A stretch of 64,000 nucleotides of DNA from a virus: IMG/VR virus record IMGVR_UViG_3300045684_000013, positions 1-64,000 of that record. The stretch is one strand, 5' to 3'. The position numbers and the translations under genes are program-made. Shown here piece by piece: positions 33,052-41,725 of the stretch (positions within the stretch are counted from its first letter, which is position 1; the number at the start of each line of letters is the position of its first letter). A model generated the notes under the pieces. The model was not told the DNA's origin and did not search any database. It was given only the letters and a program-made list of their open reading frames with translations.

Positions 33052-34763
33052 GCAACATACAACCAAGATGGTACCAGATGCCATCAATCAGCAGTCTGCT
33101 GGATGGCTGGAATCTGCAACAGCCTGAAGCATCTGCATACAAAAGGCAGTTGCTTCAGGCACCAACTGGTGCAGGTAAGACATTCATTTTCAATTATATT
33201 GCTGATTGTCTGATTGAATCAGGTCATGCACCAGTTCTGGTGTTGTGCCATAGGGTGGAACTGGTCAAGCAGGCTGCACAAAAATTCTGGCAATGGTTTG
33301 GCGGTCACGCTGATATTATAAAAAGTGGTATGGGCAGGTCACGTTCATTCCCTTTCAAGGTGGCCAGCATCCAAACACTGCATGCCAGACTGAAGAAAAA
33401 AACGGTTGAAGAAATATTTGGCATTGTGCCCACTTTGGTCATTGTTGATGAATGCCACCACCTGAAAGCCAAAAGCTGGCTGGAAGTAATAAACGCATTC
33501 CCTGATTCGCTTTTGCTTGGTGTGTCAGCAACGCCAATCAGAATGGACGGCACAGGTTTCAGTGAATGTTTTGACAGGCTTGTGCCATTCATACAGGTCA
33601 GGCAGCTTGAAGACATCTGGAAGGCTGACAGCAGCAGGCTGACAGGGCTGGTGCCTGACTTGATTCATCAGGTGAAATTGATACCAGATGCCAGAAAGCT
33701 GAAGGTCAAGGCTGGTGAATATGACATGAAACCACTGAATGAAATTCTGAACACAGATGAAACGTGTCAGACCGTTGTTAACTTCTGGAAAGCGCACGGT
33801 GGAGGTGATGAACAAACCATTGCATTTTGCATCAAGGGTGGCAAGGGAATTGAAAAAGGCCATCATCAAAGGTTGGCAGAAACCTTCATCAAAAATGGTG
33901 TCACTGCTGCATATTTGGATGGCAAAACAGATGACATTTTGCGTGACCAGATTTTGAAGGGCTTTGAAAGAAAAGAAATTCAGGTTTTGTGCAACATTGA
34001 AATTGCAACAGAAGGCTTTGATGTGCCCAACATTGGCTGCACCTTGATGTGCAGGCCAACAAAGTCGCTGGCATTGCATATTCAGATGGCAGGACGCGGC
34101 AAGAGGCCATCAGCAGGCAAAAACGTCCACATTATGATGGATTTCGTGGGCAATTGCCTGCTTCATGGCAGGCCAAATGAAGAAAGAAGCTGGACGCTTG
34201 AAGGCATTAAGAAAAAGAAGAAGAAAAAGACACTTGTTGATGTGGATGGCCAATTGATGGACATTGATGATTTTGAAAACATGGATGTTGACACCACTGG
34301 CATTCCAATGACTTATGAAATAATTGAAATTGAATCTGATGACTTCAGGTTTGCAGGATTCAAAGAAATCCTTTTCAATGTCAGGGAAAATTACAGAAAT
34401 CCAGATGATGCAATAAAGGCTGCATTGGCACAATGGTACGCTGAAGTGAACCACAGCCCTGACATCATTGAACTGACAGCAATTGCACGTCACGTTTTTC
34501 CAGATCAAAACAAAGCAAATTGTGAGCGTTGGGCATGGTCAAGATATGAGAAATTCAAGCTAATTAATCAAATGATTGACACCTGTCAGAATGTCAGGCA
34601 GGCAGGCGACATCATTGATGCCATTGATGCTGTATTTGTTCAGCAGGGAGATGTACAAATAAAGGTGCCATTGGCTGGCCATTTTGGATTGAAGACCAAG
34701 GTCACAAATATGATCAGAAGCAGATGGCTGCCTGATTATGTTCCAAGTGCAGCAACTAGATAA
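33048..34763 (+). CDS. SF2 DNA helicase (DEAD/DEAH-like)
   Basis: 571 aa. Walker A APTGAGKT at 38-45, Walker B DECHH at 134-138, motif III SATP at 160-163, and motif VI QMAGRGKR. It has the two RecA domains expected of a phage helicase of the UvsW/RecG-like SF2 type. A Lys-rich run of eight residues follows the helicase core, then a long C-terminal extension with an acidic part. Would unwind branched or recombining DNA during replication. Confidence 0.85.
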   Translation: MSNIQPRWYQMPSISSLLDGWNLQQPEASAYKRQLLQAPTGAGKTFIFNYIADCLIESGHAPVLVLCHRVELVKQAAQKFWQWFGGHADIIKSGMGRSRSFPFKVASIQTLHARLKKKTVEEIFGIVPTLVIVDECHHLKAKSWLEVINAFPDSLLLGVSATPIRMDGTGFSECFDRLVPFIQVRQLEDIWKADSSRLTGLVPDLIHQVKLIPDARKLKVKAGEYDMKPLNEILNTDETCQTVVNFWKAHGGGDEQTIAFCIKGGKGIEKGHHQRLAETFIKNGVTAAYLDGKTDDILRDQILKGFERKEIQVLCNIEIATEGFDVPNIGCTLMCRPTKSLALHIQMAGRGKRPSAGKNVHIMMDFVGNCLLHGRPNEERSWTLEGIKKKKKKKTLVDVDGQLMDIDDFENMDVDTTGIPMTYEIIEIESDDFRFAGFKEILFNVRENYRNPDDAIKAALAQWYAEVNHSPDIIELTAIARHVFPDQNKANCERWAWSRYEKFKLINQMIDTCQNVRQAGDIIDAIDAVFVQQGDVQIKVPLAGHFGLKTKVTNMIRSRWLPDYVPSAATR

Positions 34764-34765
34764 AT

Positions 34766-34780
34766 AAAAAAACGTATATT
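34766..34780 (+). promoter_or_regulatory. Candidate promoter, A7 + CGTATATT class
   Basis: A7 (34766-34772), then CGTATATT (34773-34780), then CTGAAACATTTTTTTCAA and a CAACATCAATATT leader to ATG 34817. Nearly the same 50-bp region occurs before 43902. Confidence 0.5.
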
Positions 34781-34816
34781 AGCTGAAACATTTTTTTCAA
34801 CATCAATATTGAAATC

Positions 34817-36550
34817 ATGACAGAAAAACAAACCAGTGGCCAGCTTTACAATGGCCTAAAACTGGAAGTAGTAACACAGCAGGGCGATTTGCCACAGAAG
34901 CCACCAATTTTGCTGATATATGGTGCAGCAGGCATTGGCCTGACAACCTTGGCAGTCACTGCCAGCGAAAATGCATTATTGATTGACTTTGATGACAGTG
35001 CAAGACGTGCTGCCTTTCAGGCCAAAGAAACCATCATTTTTCAGAAGTACGAACACATTGTTGAAGCCATTCACAAAGGCTGGTTTCTGGCAATGCGTTC
35101 AAGGTTTGACACCATCATTCTGAATGGCCTGAATGAACTGGTGTCTGATTCAATTATACCTGCTATTCAGCGGAATTTTCCAATGACACAGCAGCCTGAA
35201 CACTTTCTTGAAATGTACAGGCTAGTTGGTGAAGCCTTTCAGGAATTATTTGCCACCATCACTGACGCAGGGTTTGCCGTTGTGATCACAGCAGACAGGG
35301 CAGAGCAGAAGACATTGGCAGGCACTGACCATGCAAGATGGCAGCCTGCTGTGATTGGGAACAAAGTTTTGAATATTGTCATGAATCGTGCTGACATGGT
35401 TGGTTTCCTCCACATGGTCGGTGGTGACATCAGGTATCTTTCATGGAATCCTTCAGCCAGCTATGAAGCCAAAAACAGTGCGGGCCTGCCCACACTGAAA
35501 GTTGAATCAGGTGGCAATGATGATTTCAGAAGCCTGCTTGCAAATCATGTCATCAAGCCACTGGCAGAAATGCAGAAAAACATGCTGTCTGGCAGCCGTG
35601 CCACTTTGATCAATTCATTTGAATCCAGCCTGCTTCAGGCACCAAATCAGCAAGCTATCAACACGCTGAAGACGCAAATTAACAGCCTTGCAGCTGACCT
35701 TCAATTCGTACTGGCTGGCTCTGTGGAGGCAGCAGAAAAAAGGGTGAAGCCTTTAGGTGCTGTGGATATGGAAGCAATCAAAAGCATTGTCAGAAGTAGC
35801 CCAAAATTTGCAAACAAGTTTCCAGAAAGCATGCAGGTGGCTGACCCTTCTGACCACAGTGAAATGCTGGCAAAGTTGGCAGGACAAAAGGATTTGTCAC
35901 TTGACAATCCTGCCAATGCTACCTTTCTTGGGTATAATGAAGACGATGTGAACATGGCCATTGATGCAATGCAGCCAACTGGCATCAACCCTGCTGATGT
36001 TATGGTTGCTGGCCAGAAGTTTTCTTTTGTGCAGCAGGAAGCCCACACAGCCACAGAAGAAGAACTGAAGCTGATGGCGCAAACCATATCAGCTGCACAG
36101 AAAATTCAACAGCAGGCTAGTCAGTCAGATGATGTGGTGCCAACTGATTTCATTCACATTCCAGATGCTGAATTGAAAGCCATTGACACACTTTCATCAA
36201 ACGTGCAGAAAATTGCCTCCACTTTTGGTGCAATTGTTGACATTCCCACTGCCAGCCAGCACAACAGCAATGAAATGGTTGCACAGGCAGTGTTGGCATT
36301 GACTGGTGTGGCAGAACTGCTGAAAAGAAAGGATGCCATCAATATTGAAACCGTCAAAACATGGGCCTTGGTTCCAAGGCTTCAGAAAATGTACAACTTC
36401 ACACCCGAAATGGTTTCTGCCTTCAGCGCAGAACAATGGCAGCACATCATCATGGAAGCAAATAACAGTATAAAGGCCAAAATTGCACTGAATGAATCTG
36501 AAATGCCTGATGGCAGTGATGAATCAGACGACCTTGATTTGCCATTCTGA
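34817..36550 (+). CDS. Sak4/AAA_24-like ATPase with degenerate Walker motifs and SSB-like tip
   Basis: 577 aa. The N-terminal ~210 residues have the AAA_24/Sak4 layout: IYGAAGIGLTTLA at 35-47, LIDFDD, and RFDTIILNGLNEL. In this family the first motif is normally GxxGxGKT; here the catalytic Lys is replaced by Leu42, and the Walker B Asp position reads Asn103. The C-terminal half is helical with no known domain. The last residues DDLDLPF resemble the acidic tip of SSB that recruits repair proteins. Probably a recombination or annealing partner without normal ATP hydrolysis. Sits between helicase and nuclease genes. Confidence 0.7.
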   Translation: MTEKQTSGQLYNGLKLEVVTQQGDLPQKPPILLIYGAAGIGLTTLAVTASENALLIDFDDSARRAAFQAKETIIFQKYEHIVEAIHKGWFLAMRSRFDTIILNGLNELVSDSIIPAIQRNFPMTQQPEHFLEMYRLVGEAFQELFATITDAGFAVVITADRAEQKTLAGTDHARWQPAVIGNKVLNIVMNRADMVGFLHMVGGDIRYLSWNPSASYEAKNSAGLPTLKVESGGNDDFRSLLANHVIKPLAEMQKNMLSGSRATLINSFESSLLQAPNQQAINTLKTQINSLAADLQFVLAGSVEAAEKRVKPLGAVDMEAIKSIVRSSPKFANKFPESMQVADPSDHSEMLAKLAGQKDLSLDNPANATFLGYNEDDVNMAIDAMQPTGINPADVMVAGQKFSFVQQEAHTATEEELKLMAQTISAAQKIQQQASQSDDVVPTDFIHIPDAELKAIDTLSSNVQKIASTFGAIVDIPTASQHNSNEMVAQAVLALTGVAELLKRKDAINIETVKTWALVPRLQKMYNFTPEMVSAFSAEQWQHIIMEANNSIKAKIALNESEMPDGSDESDDLDLPF

Positions 36551-36633
36551 AGCAGACAAAAAAAAATAAACATTGATAATAGGCTGAAGGCCACCAAAGG
36601 TGGTTGGGTGTGATGGTTGATTTCAAAAGAATT

Positions 36634-37503
36634 ATGAGCAATAAAAAAATTCAAATATCAGTCAGCAAGTTGAATCAGTATCAGCAGTATTTATTGAAAA
36701 CTGAAATGCCTGCCAAGAATGAAGATGGCACCACATACCGTGACGAAAATGGCAAAGTGAAAATGACCGTGCTGTTTCCAGACCTTGAAACACTTTTCAG
36801 CAGCTGGCTGGAAAAATCACAGGCTTCACAGGCCATGGCTGTTGGCACAGCTGTTCACCTGTTTATTGAAACGGGTGGTGAATGCAATGTTGGCCAATAT
36901 GGTGCTTGGCATGGCTTTCAGGCACCACATGACCAAGGATTTGATATATTCATTCCAGACTATCAATTGACTGAAGTGAAGCAGTTTGTGGAGGCCACAA
37001 AGCATGCAAGGGAAGCTGAAGTGACGGTTGTGCCATGGGAATTTGAAATTGATGGTTTTCAGGTTGTCATCAGTGGCAAGATTGATGGCAAGCTGAATGG
37101 TGGCCAGCTGCTGGAAGATCACAAAGTATCAACATCAAAATGGAATCCAGCTAAAGATTGGGATGGCGGCAAGTCACCAAATGAAAAACTGTTTGCCAAA
37201 TTTGATGAAACCGTGCAGCATGATTTTTACATGTGCATGGCTGGTGCTGAAAAATTTGCTTACAATCAGTTTTGGTTCAGGCCTGCCAACCGTGGTGAAT
37301 TGTGGTCACCTACAACTGAAGGTTGTTTTATTTTGGCTGGTCAGGCCATGTTTGAAAGAAAACCTGCCTTGGTGCCAACCATGAAGGAATATTTTGAAGC
37401 AGTCATGCATGATTTGATTCAGACGGGATTTGCTGACAAGCTGGCTAAAAAGCAGGCATTCTGGATTGAAAAAAGATGGCCTGAAAAAACGTGGAAAGTA
37501 TGA
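36634..37503 (+). CDS. PD-(D/E)XK nuclease, Cas4/RecB-like
   Basis: 289 aa from ATG 36634 (an upstream ATG at 36613 is possible). VSKLNQYQQ at the N-terminus, AVGTAVHLFIE with H75, SGKIDGKL with D151, and LLEDHKVS with D162 and K164 are the RecB-family core. Family members act as 5'-3' exonucleases. Coupled with the Sak4-like gene upstream, it could form a phage recombination pair. Stop overlaps a small ORF by ATGA. Confidence 0.8.
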   Translation: MSNKKIQISVSKLNQYQQYLLKTEMPAKNEDGTTYRDENGKVKMTVLFPDLETLFSSWLEKSQASQAMAVGTAVHLFIETGGECNVGQYGAWHGFQAPHDQGFDIFIPDYQLTEVKQFVEATKHAREAEVTVVPWEFEIDGFQVVISGKIDGKLNGGQLLEDHKVSTSKWNPAKDWDGGKSPNEKLFAKFDETVQHDFYMCMAGAEKFAYNQFWFRPANRGELWSPTTEGCFILAGQAMFERKPALVPTMKEYFEAVMHDLIQTGFADKLAKKQAFWIEKRWPEKTWKV

Positions 37504-37589
37504 AAATTGAAGTAGGGAAGCCGCATGAAATGAGTTTCGCTAATTTCCATGGCAAGACTCATCCATCATTAAATTACTCATTAAAATGA
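37500..37589 (+). CDS. 29-aa peptide, unknown
   Basis: MKIEVGKPHEMSF to LNYSLK, coupled by ATGA to the nuclease gene and ending 7 bases before the next ATG. No motif; kept because of coupling and tight packing. Confidence 0.35.
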   Translation: MKIEVGKPHEMSFANFHGKTHPSLNYSLK

Positions 37590-37596
37590 AAAAATA

Positions 37597-37878
37597 ATGC
37601 CAAATTATAAAGGAAGCAACAGAACGGCAAAAGGGCTTGAACTGGAAAAGAAGCACCAGCAAAGATATGAAAAATGGTTATTAGGCAAGACCAGCACAAG
37701 CACAGAGCTTGTGAACGGCCTGCCAGTAGCTGGCAAAATCATAAAAGTGGAATACATAGGTAATTCAGTTTATGGAATTGTAAGGCTTGACATTGAAACT
37801 GGTGCATACACGCTTATCGGTTCGATGGAAGGCCACAGGCCAACAAAGGCAGATTTTCACTTTGTTGAAGACCTTTAA
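37597..37878 (+). CDS. Hypothetical protein
   Basis: 93 aa. Basic N-terminus then beta strands (GKIIKVEYIGNSVYGIVRLD). Possibly an OB-fold-like or SH3-like small protein; not recognised. Separated from the next gene by 14 bases. Confidence 0.55.
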   Translation: MPNYKGSNRTAKGLELEKKHQQRYEKWLLGKTSTSTELVNGLPVAGKIIKVEYIGNSVYGIVRLDIETGAYTLIGSMEGHRPTKADFHFVEDL

Positions 37879-37892
37879 AAACAAGAATCAAA

Positions 37893-38288
37893 ATGGAATA
37901 TAACCCAACAGAACAAGGCAAGCTGCTGAAGCAGATGGTGGAGGCATGCACACCACTGGAAAAAGTCATCATCAAGGAAGCAGCTGGTGACAAGATTGTT
38001 GCACTGTGGCTTGATGGTGAATCAACAAAGGAATCAAAGCCACATTTTGACATCACTTTTGTTTGGTATTTGGTCAATGACCACACAGCAGAAGCATCAG
38101 CCACCATCTTTCAGTCCGAAATTGAAGCAAAAGGAATGAACAGGCTGATTGAAGTGGCCATCATGTCAACTTTTGCCTATATTGAAAAAACAATTGAATT
38201 GGTTGCACAAAACCATCAACAGCAAAGTTTTGCCACAGAAGGCCACCAGAAGCCACAGGTTGATTCAGAATCAATCAAAATCAAATAA
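37893..38288 (+). CDS. Hypothetical protein
   Basis: 131 aa. Acidic alpha/beta protein with Gln/Ser-rich C-terminus. Leader CAAGAATCAAA. Lies in the replication module; role unknown. Confidence 0.55.
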   Translation: MEYNPTEQGKLLKQMVEACTPLEKVIIKEAAGDKIVALWLDGESTKESKPHFDITFVWYLVNDHTAEASATIFQSEIEAKGMNRLIEVAIMSTFAYIEKTIELVAQNHQQQSFATEGHQKPQVDSESIKIK

Positions 38289-38333
38289 GCATACAAACAC
38301 ACGTCAAAAATTCAACATCAATACAGGTCAAAT

Positions 38334-38762
38334 ATGAAGCCACAGAAGAAGCAGTCATTGGCAGACTGGAAAATCATTGGCAACCGTGCAAGAATTGCTG
38401 CCAGCGTATGTCAAAAGTATGGCATCAGTTTTCAGCAGCTGGACAATGCCAGCCCACACCCAATTGCACCACCATGCAGGATGGTCAATGCTGGCATGAC
38501 AGATGCCCAACAGGCACAATGGGACAGCGAAGGCGCAAACTTGTCAGCAGCCTTCAGTGAATATGTCCAGCGTTGCAAGGATGCGCACTACATAAGCAGC
38601 CACCAAGCCAAACCAAAGACTGAAAAAGCAATTGGGAAAACAGCTGTAAGGGATTGCACAACATGCAATTCATTCATTCATGGCCAGTGTGGCCACGGTG
38701 CCAACTTTGGTGCCAGATGCATTGCAGAAGAAAAATATAAATTTTGGAAAAAGCAGAAATAA
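38334..38762 (+). CDS. Zinc-binding protein, unknown
   Basis: 142 aa with leader CAACATCAATACAGGTCAAAT. The C-terminal 35 residues contain CTTC, CGHG and a further Cys, a probable zinc finger. Basic at both ends. Stop overlaps the next ATG (TAATG). Confidence 0.55.
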   Translation: MKPQKKQSLADWKIIGNRARIAASVCQKYGISFQQLDNASPHPIAPPCRMVNAGMTDAQQAQWDSEGANLSAAFSEYVQRCKDAHYISSHQAKPKTEKAIGKTAVRDCTTCNSFIHGQCGHGANFGARCIAEEKYKFWKKQK

Positions 38763-39199
38763 TGGAAGCAGTAAAAATTGAACATCAGCAATCAGAAGTG
38801 GGTGGCACTTATACTCCACATGAAGCCACGGTAAATGGCACCAACTACCCTGCACAACTGCCTGACAATGACAGGGCAGTGCTGGCCTTGGTTCGTGGTA
38901 AGTTTTATACATTGCCACTGGTTGTCAGGCACGCAGACCGTAGCTGGCAATTTCATAGTTATGGACGATGGAAGTGTATAGAAAATGGCACCAACTACCC
39001 TGCACAACTGCCCGACAATGACAGGGCAGTGCTGGCCTTGGTTCGTGGTAAGTTTTATACATTGCCACTGGTTGTCAGGCACGCAGACCGTAGCTGGCAA
39101 TTTCATAGTTATGGACGATGGAAGTGTATAGAAATTACAGAAAATGTGCTGTCATGGGCTGAATTGCCTAATGAATGGGCTGAAGAAATGAACATCTAA
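38762..39199 (+). CDS. DUF551-like protein with tandem-duplicated module
   Basis: 145 aa from ATG 38762. Two consecutive 50-residue copies of a module (NGTNYPAQLPDNDRAVLALV to SYGRWKCIE) are followed by a short SWAELPNEW tail. The module plus tail resembles the phage DUF551 family, which normally has one copy. The DNA repeats are nearly identical, so duplication is recent. The protein's role is unknown. Confidence 0.6.
   Translation: MEAVKIEHQQSEVGGTYTPHEATVNGTNYPAQLPDNDRAVLALVRGKFYTLPLVVRHADRSWQFHSYGRWKCIENGTNYPAQLPDNDRAVLALVRGKFYTLPLVVRHADRSWQFHSYGRWKCIEITENVLSWAELPNEWAEEMNI
38834..39133 (+). repeat. 150-bp near-identical tandem duplication
   Basis: Copies 38834-38983 and 38984-39133 differ at one visible position, CTGCCTGAC versus CTGCCCGAC, which is silent. 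In-frame duplication inside the DUF551-like gene. Confidence 0.9.
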
Positions 39200-39209
39200 T
39201 CAGGATAAA

Positions 39210-39470
39210 ATGACAGAACCAGTTGACTTGAATGAATTGATTCAGTGCTTGGAAGTGCAGATCAGGGCTGGCAAAAATGAAGACCAGTACAAAGCTAGCT
39301 AGCGTGGCCAGCAGGGTGCAATTATCACACTTTCTGAAGCTGGTTTCTTGCTTGAAATGTTAAAGCATATTTCTGAAGGCAGAAATTTACTTGCAGTAAA
39401 GTGTAAAGCAATTGCACAAGCTGCATTGATAATTGAAAATTTTAACGCAAAAAAACAAATACAGCGAACA
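39210..39470 (+). pseudogene. Small gene interrupted by in-frame amber codon
   Basis: From ATG 39210 the frame gives 30 aa to TAG at 39300-39302, inside GCTAGCTAGC. The same frame then stays open and continues in the same coherent style (RGQQGAIITLSEAGFLLEML) until it runs into the methyltransferase ATG at 39471. Removing one A from the A7 run just before 39460 would end the product in CAATGA, overlapping that ATG. Either a nonsense-disrupted gene or two small features; not recognised. Confidence 0.4.
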
Positions 39471-40136
39471 ATGAAGGGACCAACAAAACCAAACAAGACC
39501 ACCAGTGCCACGGCTGCTGATATGGTCATGACAAATCCAAGCACAGCAAAGTTCATCATGGATTTCTTTTGGCCATCTGGCAGGGTGCTTGATCCATGCA
39601 AGGGCAGTGGTGCATTTTATGATGCCATTCCTGCACATTGTCTGCCTTCATGGTGTGAAATCACAAAGGGTGTTGACTTCTTTGAACATCTGGAAGCTGT
39701 TGATTGGATTGTGACAAATCCACCTTACAGCATTTTTGATCATTTTCTAAAACACAGCCTGAAGTTGGCACAAAATGTTGTCTTTTTTTGCCCACTGGCA
39801 AAAGCATTCAAGTCAAAGTCAATCATGGACATTGTTGAATCATCTGGCTTTCAGCTGGCAACGGTGATTGATATGGGTGGAGGTGGTCACCATGGCTTCA
39901 ACTTTGGCTTTCCAGTTGGTGCCCTGCACTGGATGAAAGTGCCACAAAGCAGGCCACAGCACCTGAAGGCAGCCTGCAATGATATTCAGTTCAGAAGGAT
40001 TCAACCAGCCGTTGTGAAGTCTTATGGCAGCCTGTGTGGCCTGTGCAGCCTGTGGAATACTGATGAATTTACATGTCAAGAATCAAGGATGCCAGATAGC
40101 AAAGGAAAATGCAGCAGATTTGGTGAATATATTTGA
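39471..40136 (+). CDS. DNA adenine methyltransferase-like protein
   Basis: 221 aa from ATG 39471. SAM-binding motif I is DPCKGSGAF at 41-49 and catalytic motif IV is TNPPYS at 82-87, as in N6-adenine or N4-cytosine methyltransferases. The C-terminal 35 residues hold a Cys cluster (CGLCSLWNTDEFTC). No target-recognition domain is visible and no matching endonuclease is adjacent. Likely protects phage DNA against restriction or regulates replication from the neighbouring origin. Confidence 0.75.
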   Translation: MKGPTKPNKTTSATAADMVMTNPSTAKFIMDFFWPSGRVLDPCKGSGAFYDAIPAHCLPSWCEITKGVDFFEHLEAVDWIVTNPPYSIFDHFLKHSLKLAQNVVFFCPLAKAFKSKSIMDIVESSGFQLATVIDMGGGGHHGFNFGFPVGALHWMKVPQSRPQHLKAACNDIQFRRIQPAVVKSYGSLCGLCSLWNTDEFTCQESRMPDSKGKCSRFGEYI

Positions 40137-40223
40137 AATCAGGTTGCCTTGATTTTGGACATATTTCTGCACACATTTGTGACCCTTGCTTTTTTTTGAT
40201 TCTGTCAGCAAGCTGCGCAAAAA

Positions 40224-40254
40224 AAAAGTGGCCAGCTTGCAACCGTCCACTTTT
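40224..40254 (+). terminator. Possible terminator upstream of initiator gene
   Basis: AAAAGTGG and CCACTTTT can pair around a 15-base loop and end in TTTTG. The loop is long, so confidence is modest. The rest of 40137-40276 holds no convincing gene. Confidence 0.4.
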
Positions 40255-40276
40255 GTTCACTTTCAACCTTAACCTT

Positions 40277-41698
40277 ATGAATTCGCCAAGTAACAAAAAA
40301 AACAACGGAAATGCAAACACTTGTGACCATGCAATTTCAGGCAAAATTGAACACCTGCCACAGCTGCCAAGTCAGTTTGACGCCCTGATTTCCTCCACAT
40401 TTTACGTTGAAATTCATCTGCCAATTGTGCTGAAGGCACAGTTGAAGTGTGTTGGTGTGTCTGAAAAGGCCATCAGGATGCTTGAACTGATTGTCAAATT
40501 AATGGGCAAAGATGGTTTCATTTGGTATGGTTCGCGCATGGTTGGCAAGTTGGTTGGCATCAGCCACAGCAATGTGCAGCAGGCCTTCAATGAACTGGTT
40601 GACCGTGGGCTGATTATTGAAAAGCCAATGTCTGATGAATGGATTCTGCACCAGATTGAAACCTATGCACTGACAATTGGGATGGAACATCCACGGGTGG
40701 TCAGTCTTCAGGCCTTTTCCGTGATGGAATTCAGCAGAAGGCCTTTTGTGAGAAGATTGAATCAAAAGATTGTCAAAACCGTGCAAAGTGGTGGCAATTC
40801 ACACGTGTTTCAGCAGCTGTATGAATTTATGAAATCACTGCCAGCTGACAAGCGAGATGAAAGGCTTTTGTCAATATTGTGCGAAAATTCAGATGTGCCT
40901 GAAAACAGGCACGTGCCTGAAAACAGGCACGTCAACATGTGCCTGAAATCAGACCTAAACTATATAAGTCTTAAAGACTTATATTCTTATTCTTTGGAGA
41001 ATGAAGAAAAGAAGGTTTCTGAAGCAAAAGATGCGGGACATGTGGAGGTGAAAAATGTGAAGCATGTGACAGGCGATCAATGTTTAAACATTGAACCTGA
41101 TGAACAGGTATCTTCAACTAAAAACTTAGTTAGTAGTCATATTTACACACAGCTGCTTCACCCTGACCTGATGGCATATCTGCCAAGCCATGTGAAGGAT
41201 GCGGTTTTTTGCTCTGATGATTTTCTTGATTCAATTTCATCAAGAAAGGGCATTGAAGGCATGCAGAAAGCACGTGGTGGAAAAATGCAGCCTTGGACGC
41301 CAAAGGAAGCATTCAGGGCATCAATGGTGCTGTCAGGGCTGTCAGGTGATGGCAGACAGCCAAGCATGCAGGCAGCTGTCAGAAATTGGGTGGCAAGTTA
41401 TGTCAGGCAGGAAGTCGAAAGAAGCACAAACCCTGCATTTCAAAAATCAATTCAAGCCTGTGGAGGCATCAGGGCAATTTCTTCAGAAGACTTTGCAGGA
41501 CATCTGAAATGGCTGGCTAATGTTTATTTCTTTCAGTGCTATTCAAGAATTTATGACATTGAGCAGGAAGGAAATGAAGTTATTGAAGCTGCATGCCTTA
41601 TGTCATTGATTTCAATGCCAGCTTTACAAATTGTCAGAATGTATCAGAACAAGGTGCAGCGAGCAGCAGCAACAAAAATGAATAAACAGCCGTACTAA
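40277..41698 (+). CDS. Replication initiator protein with internal origin
   Basis: 473 aa from ATG 40277; a longer frame from 40133 is rejected because it passes through the putative terminator. The N-terminal region (about 55-120: KAIRMLELIVKLMG, GKLVGISHSNVQQAFNELVD) is a winged helix-turn-helix, as in phage initiators and primosomal loaders. The middle (residues about 205-220) encodes VPENRHVPENRHV directly over two 18-bp DNA repeats, followed by an AT-rich section, suggesting the replication origin lies inside this gene as in lambda O. The C-terminal part is helical, possibly a helicase-loader contact. Primase/helicase follows. Confidence 0.65.
   Translation: MNSPSNKKNNGNANTCDHAISGKIEHLPQLPSQFDALISSTFYVEIHLPIVLKAQLKCVGVSEKAIRMLELIVKLMGKDGFIWYGSRMVGKLVGISHSNVQQAFNELVDRGLIIEKPMSDEWILHQIETYALTIGMEHPRVVSLQAFSVMEFSRRPFVRRLNQKIVKTVQSGGNSHVFQQLYEFMKSLPADKRDERLLSILCENSDVPENRHVPENRHVNMCLKSDLNYISLKDLYSYSLENEEKKVSEAKDAGHVEVKNVKHVTGDQCLNIEPDEQVSSTKNLVSSHIYTQLLHPDLMAYLPSHVKDAVFCSDDFLDSISSRKGIEGMQKARGGKMQPWTPKEAFRASMVLSGLSGDGRQPSMQAAVRNWVASYVRQEVERSTNPAFQKSIQACGGIRAISSEDFAGHLKWLANVYFFQCYSRIYDIEQEGNEVIEAACLMSLISMPALQIVRMYQNKVQRAAATKMNKQPY
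40895..40982 (+). other. Candidate replication origin (iterons plus AT-rich region)
   Basis: Two head-to-tail copies of GTGCCTGAAAACAGGCAC (40895-40912, 40913-40930), each with 7-bp palindromic arms, then a degenerate third (40939-40954). Downstream lies AT-rich DNA with the 19-bp palindrome at 40964-40982 (ATAAGTCTT A AAGACTTAT). Confidence 0.6.
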
Positions 41699-41725
41699 TT
41701 CAGCATCAACATCAACATCAACCAA

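Noticed and set aside
40133-40276. Extended N-terminus of the initiator gene
   Set aside because: The extra 48 residues are Cys/Phe-rich noise crossing a likely terminator; ATG 40277 gives a normal start.
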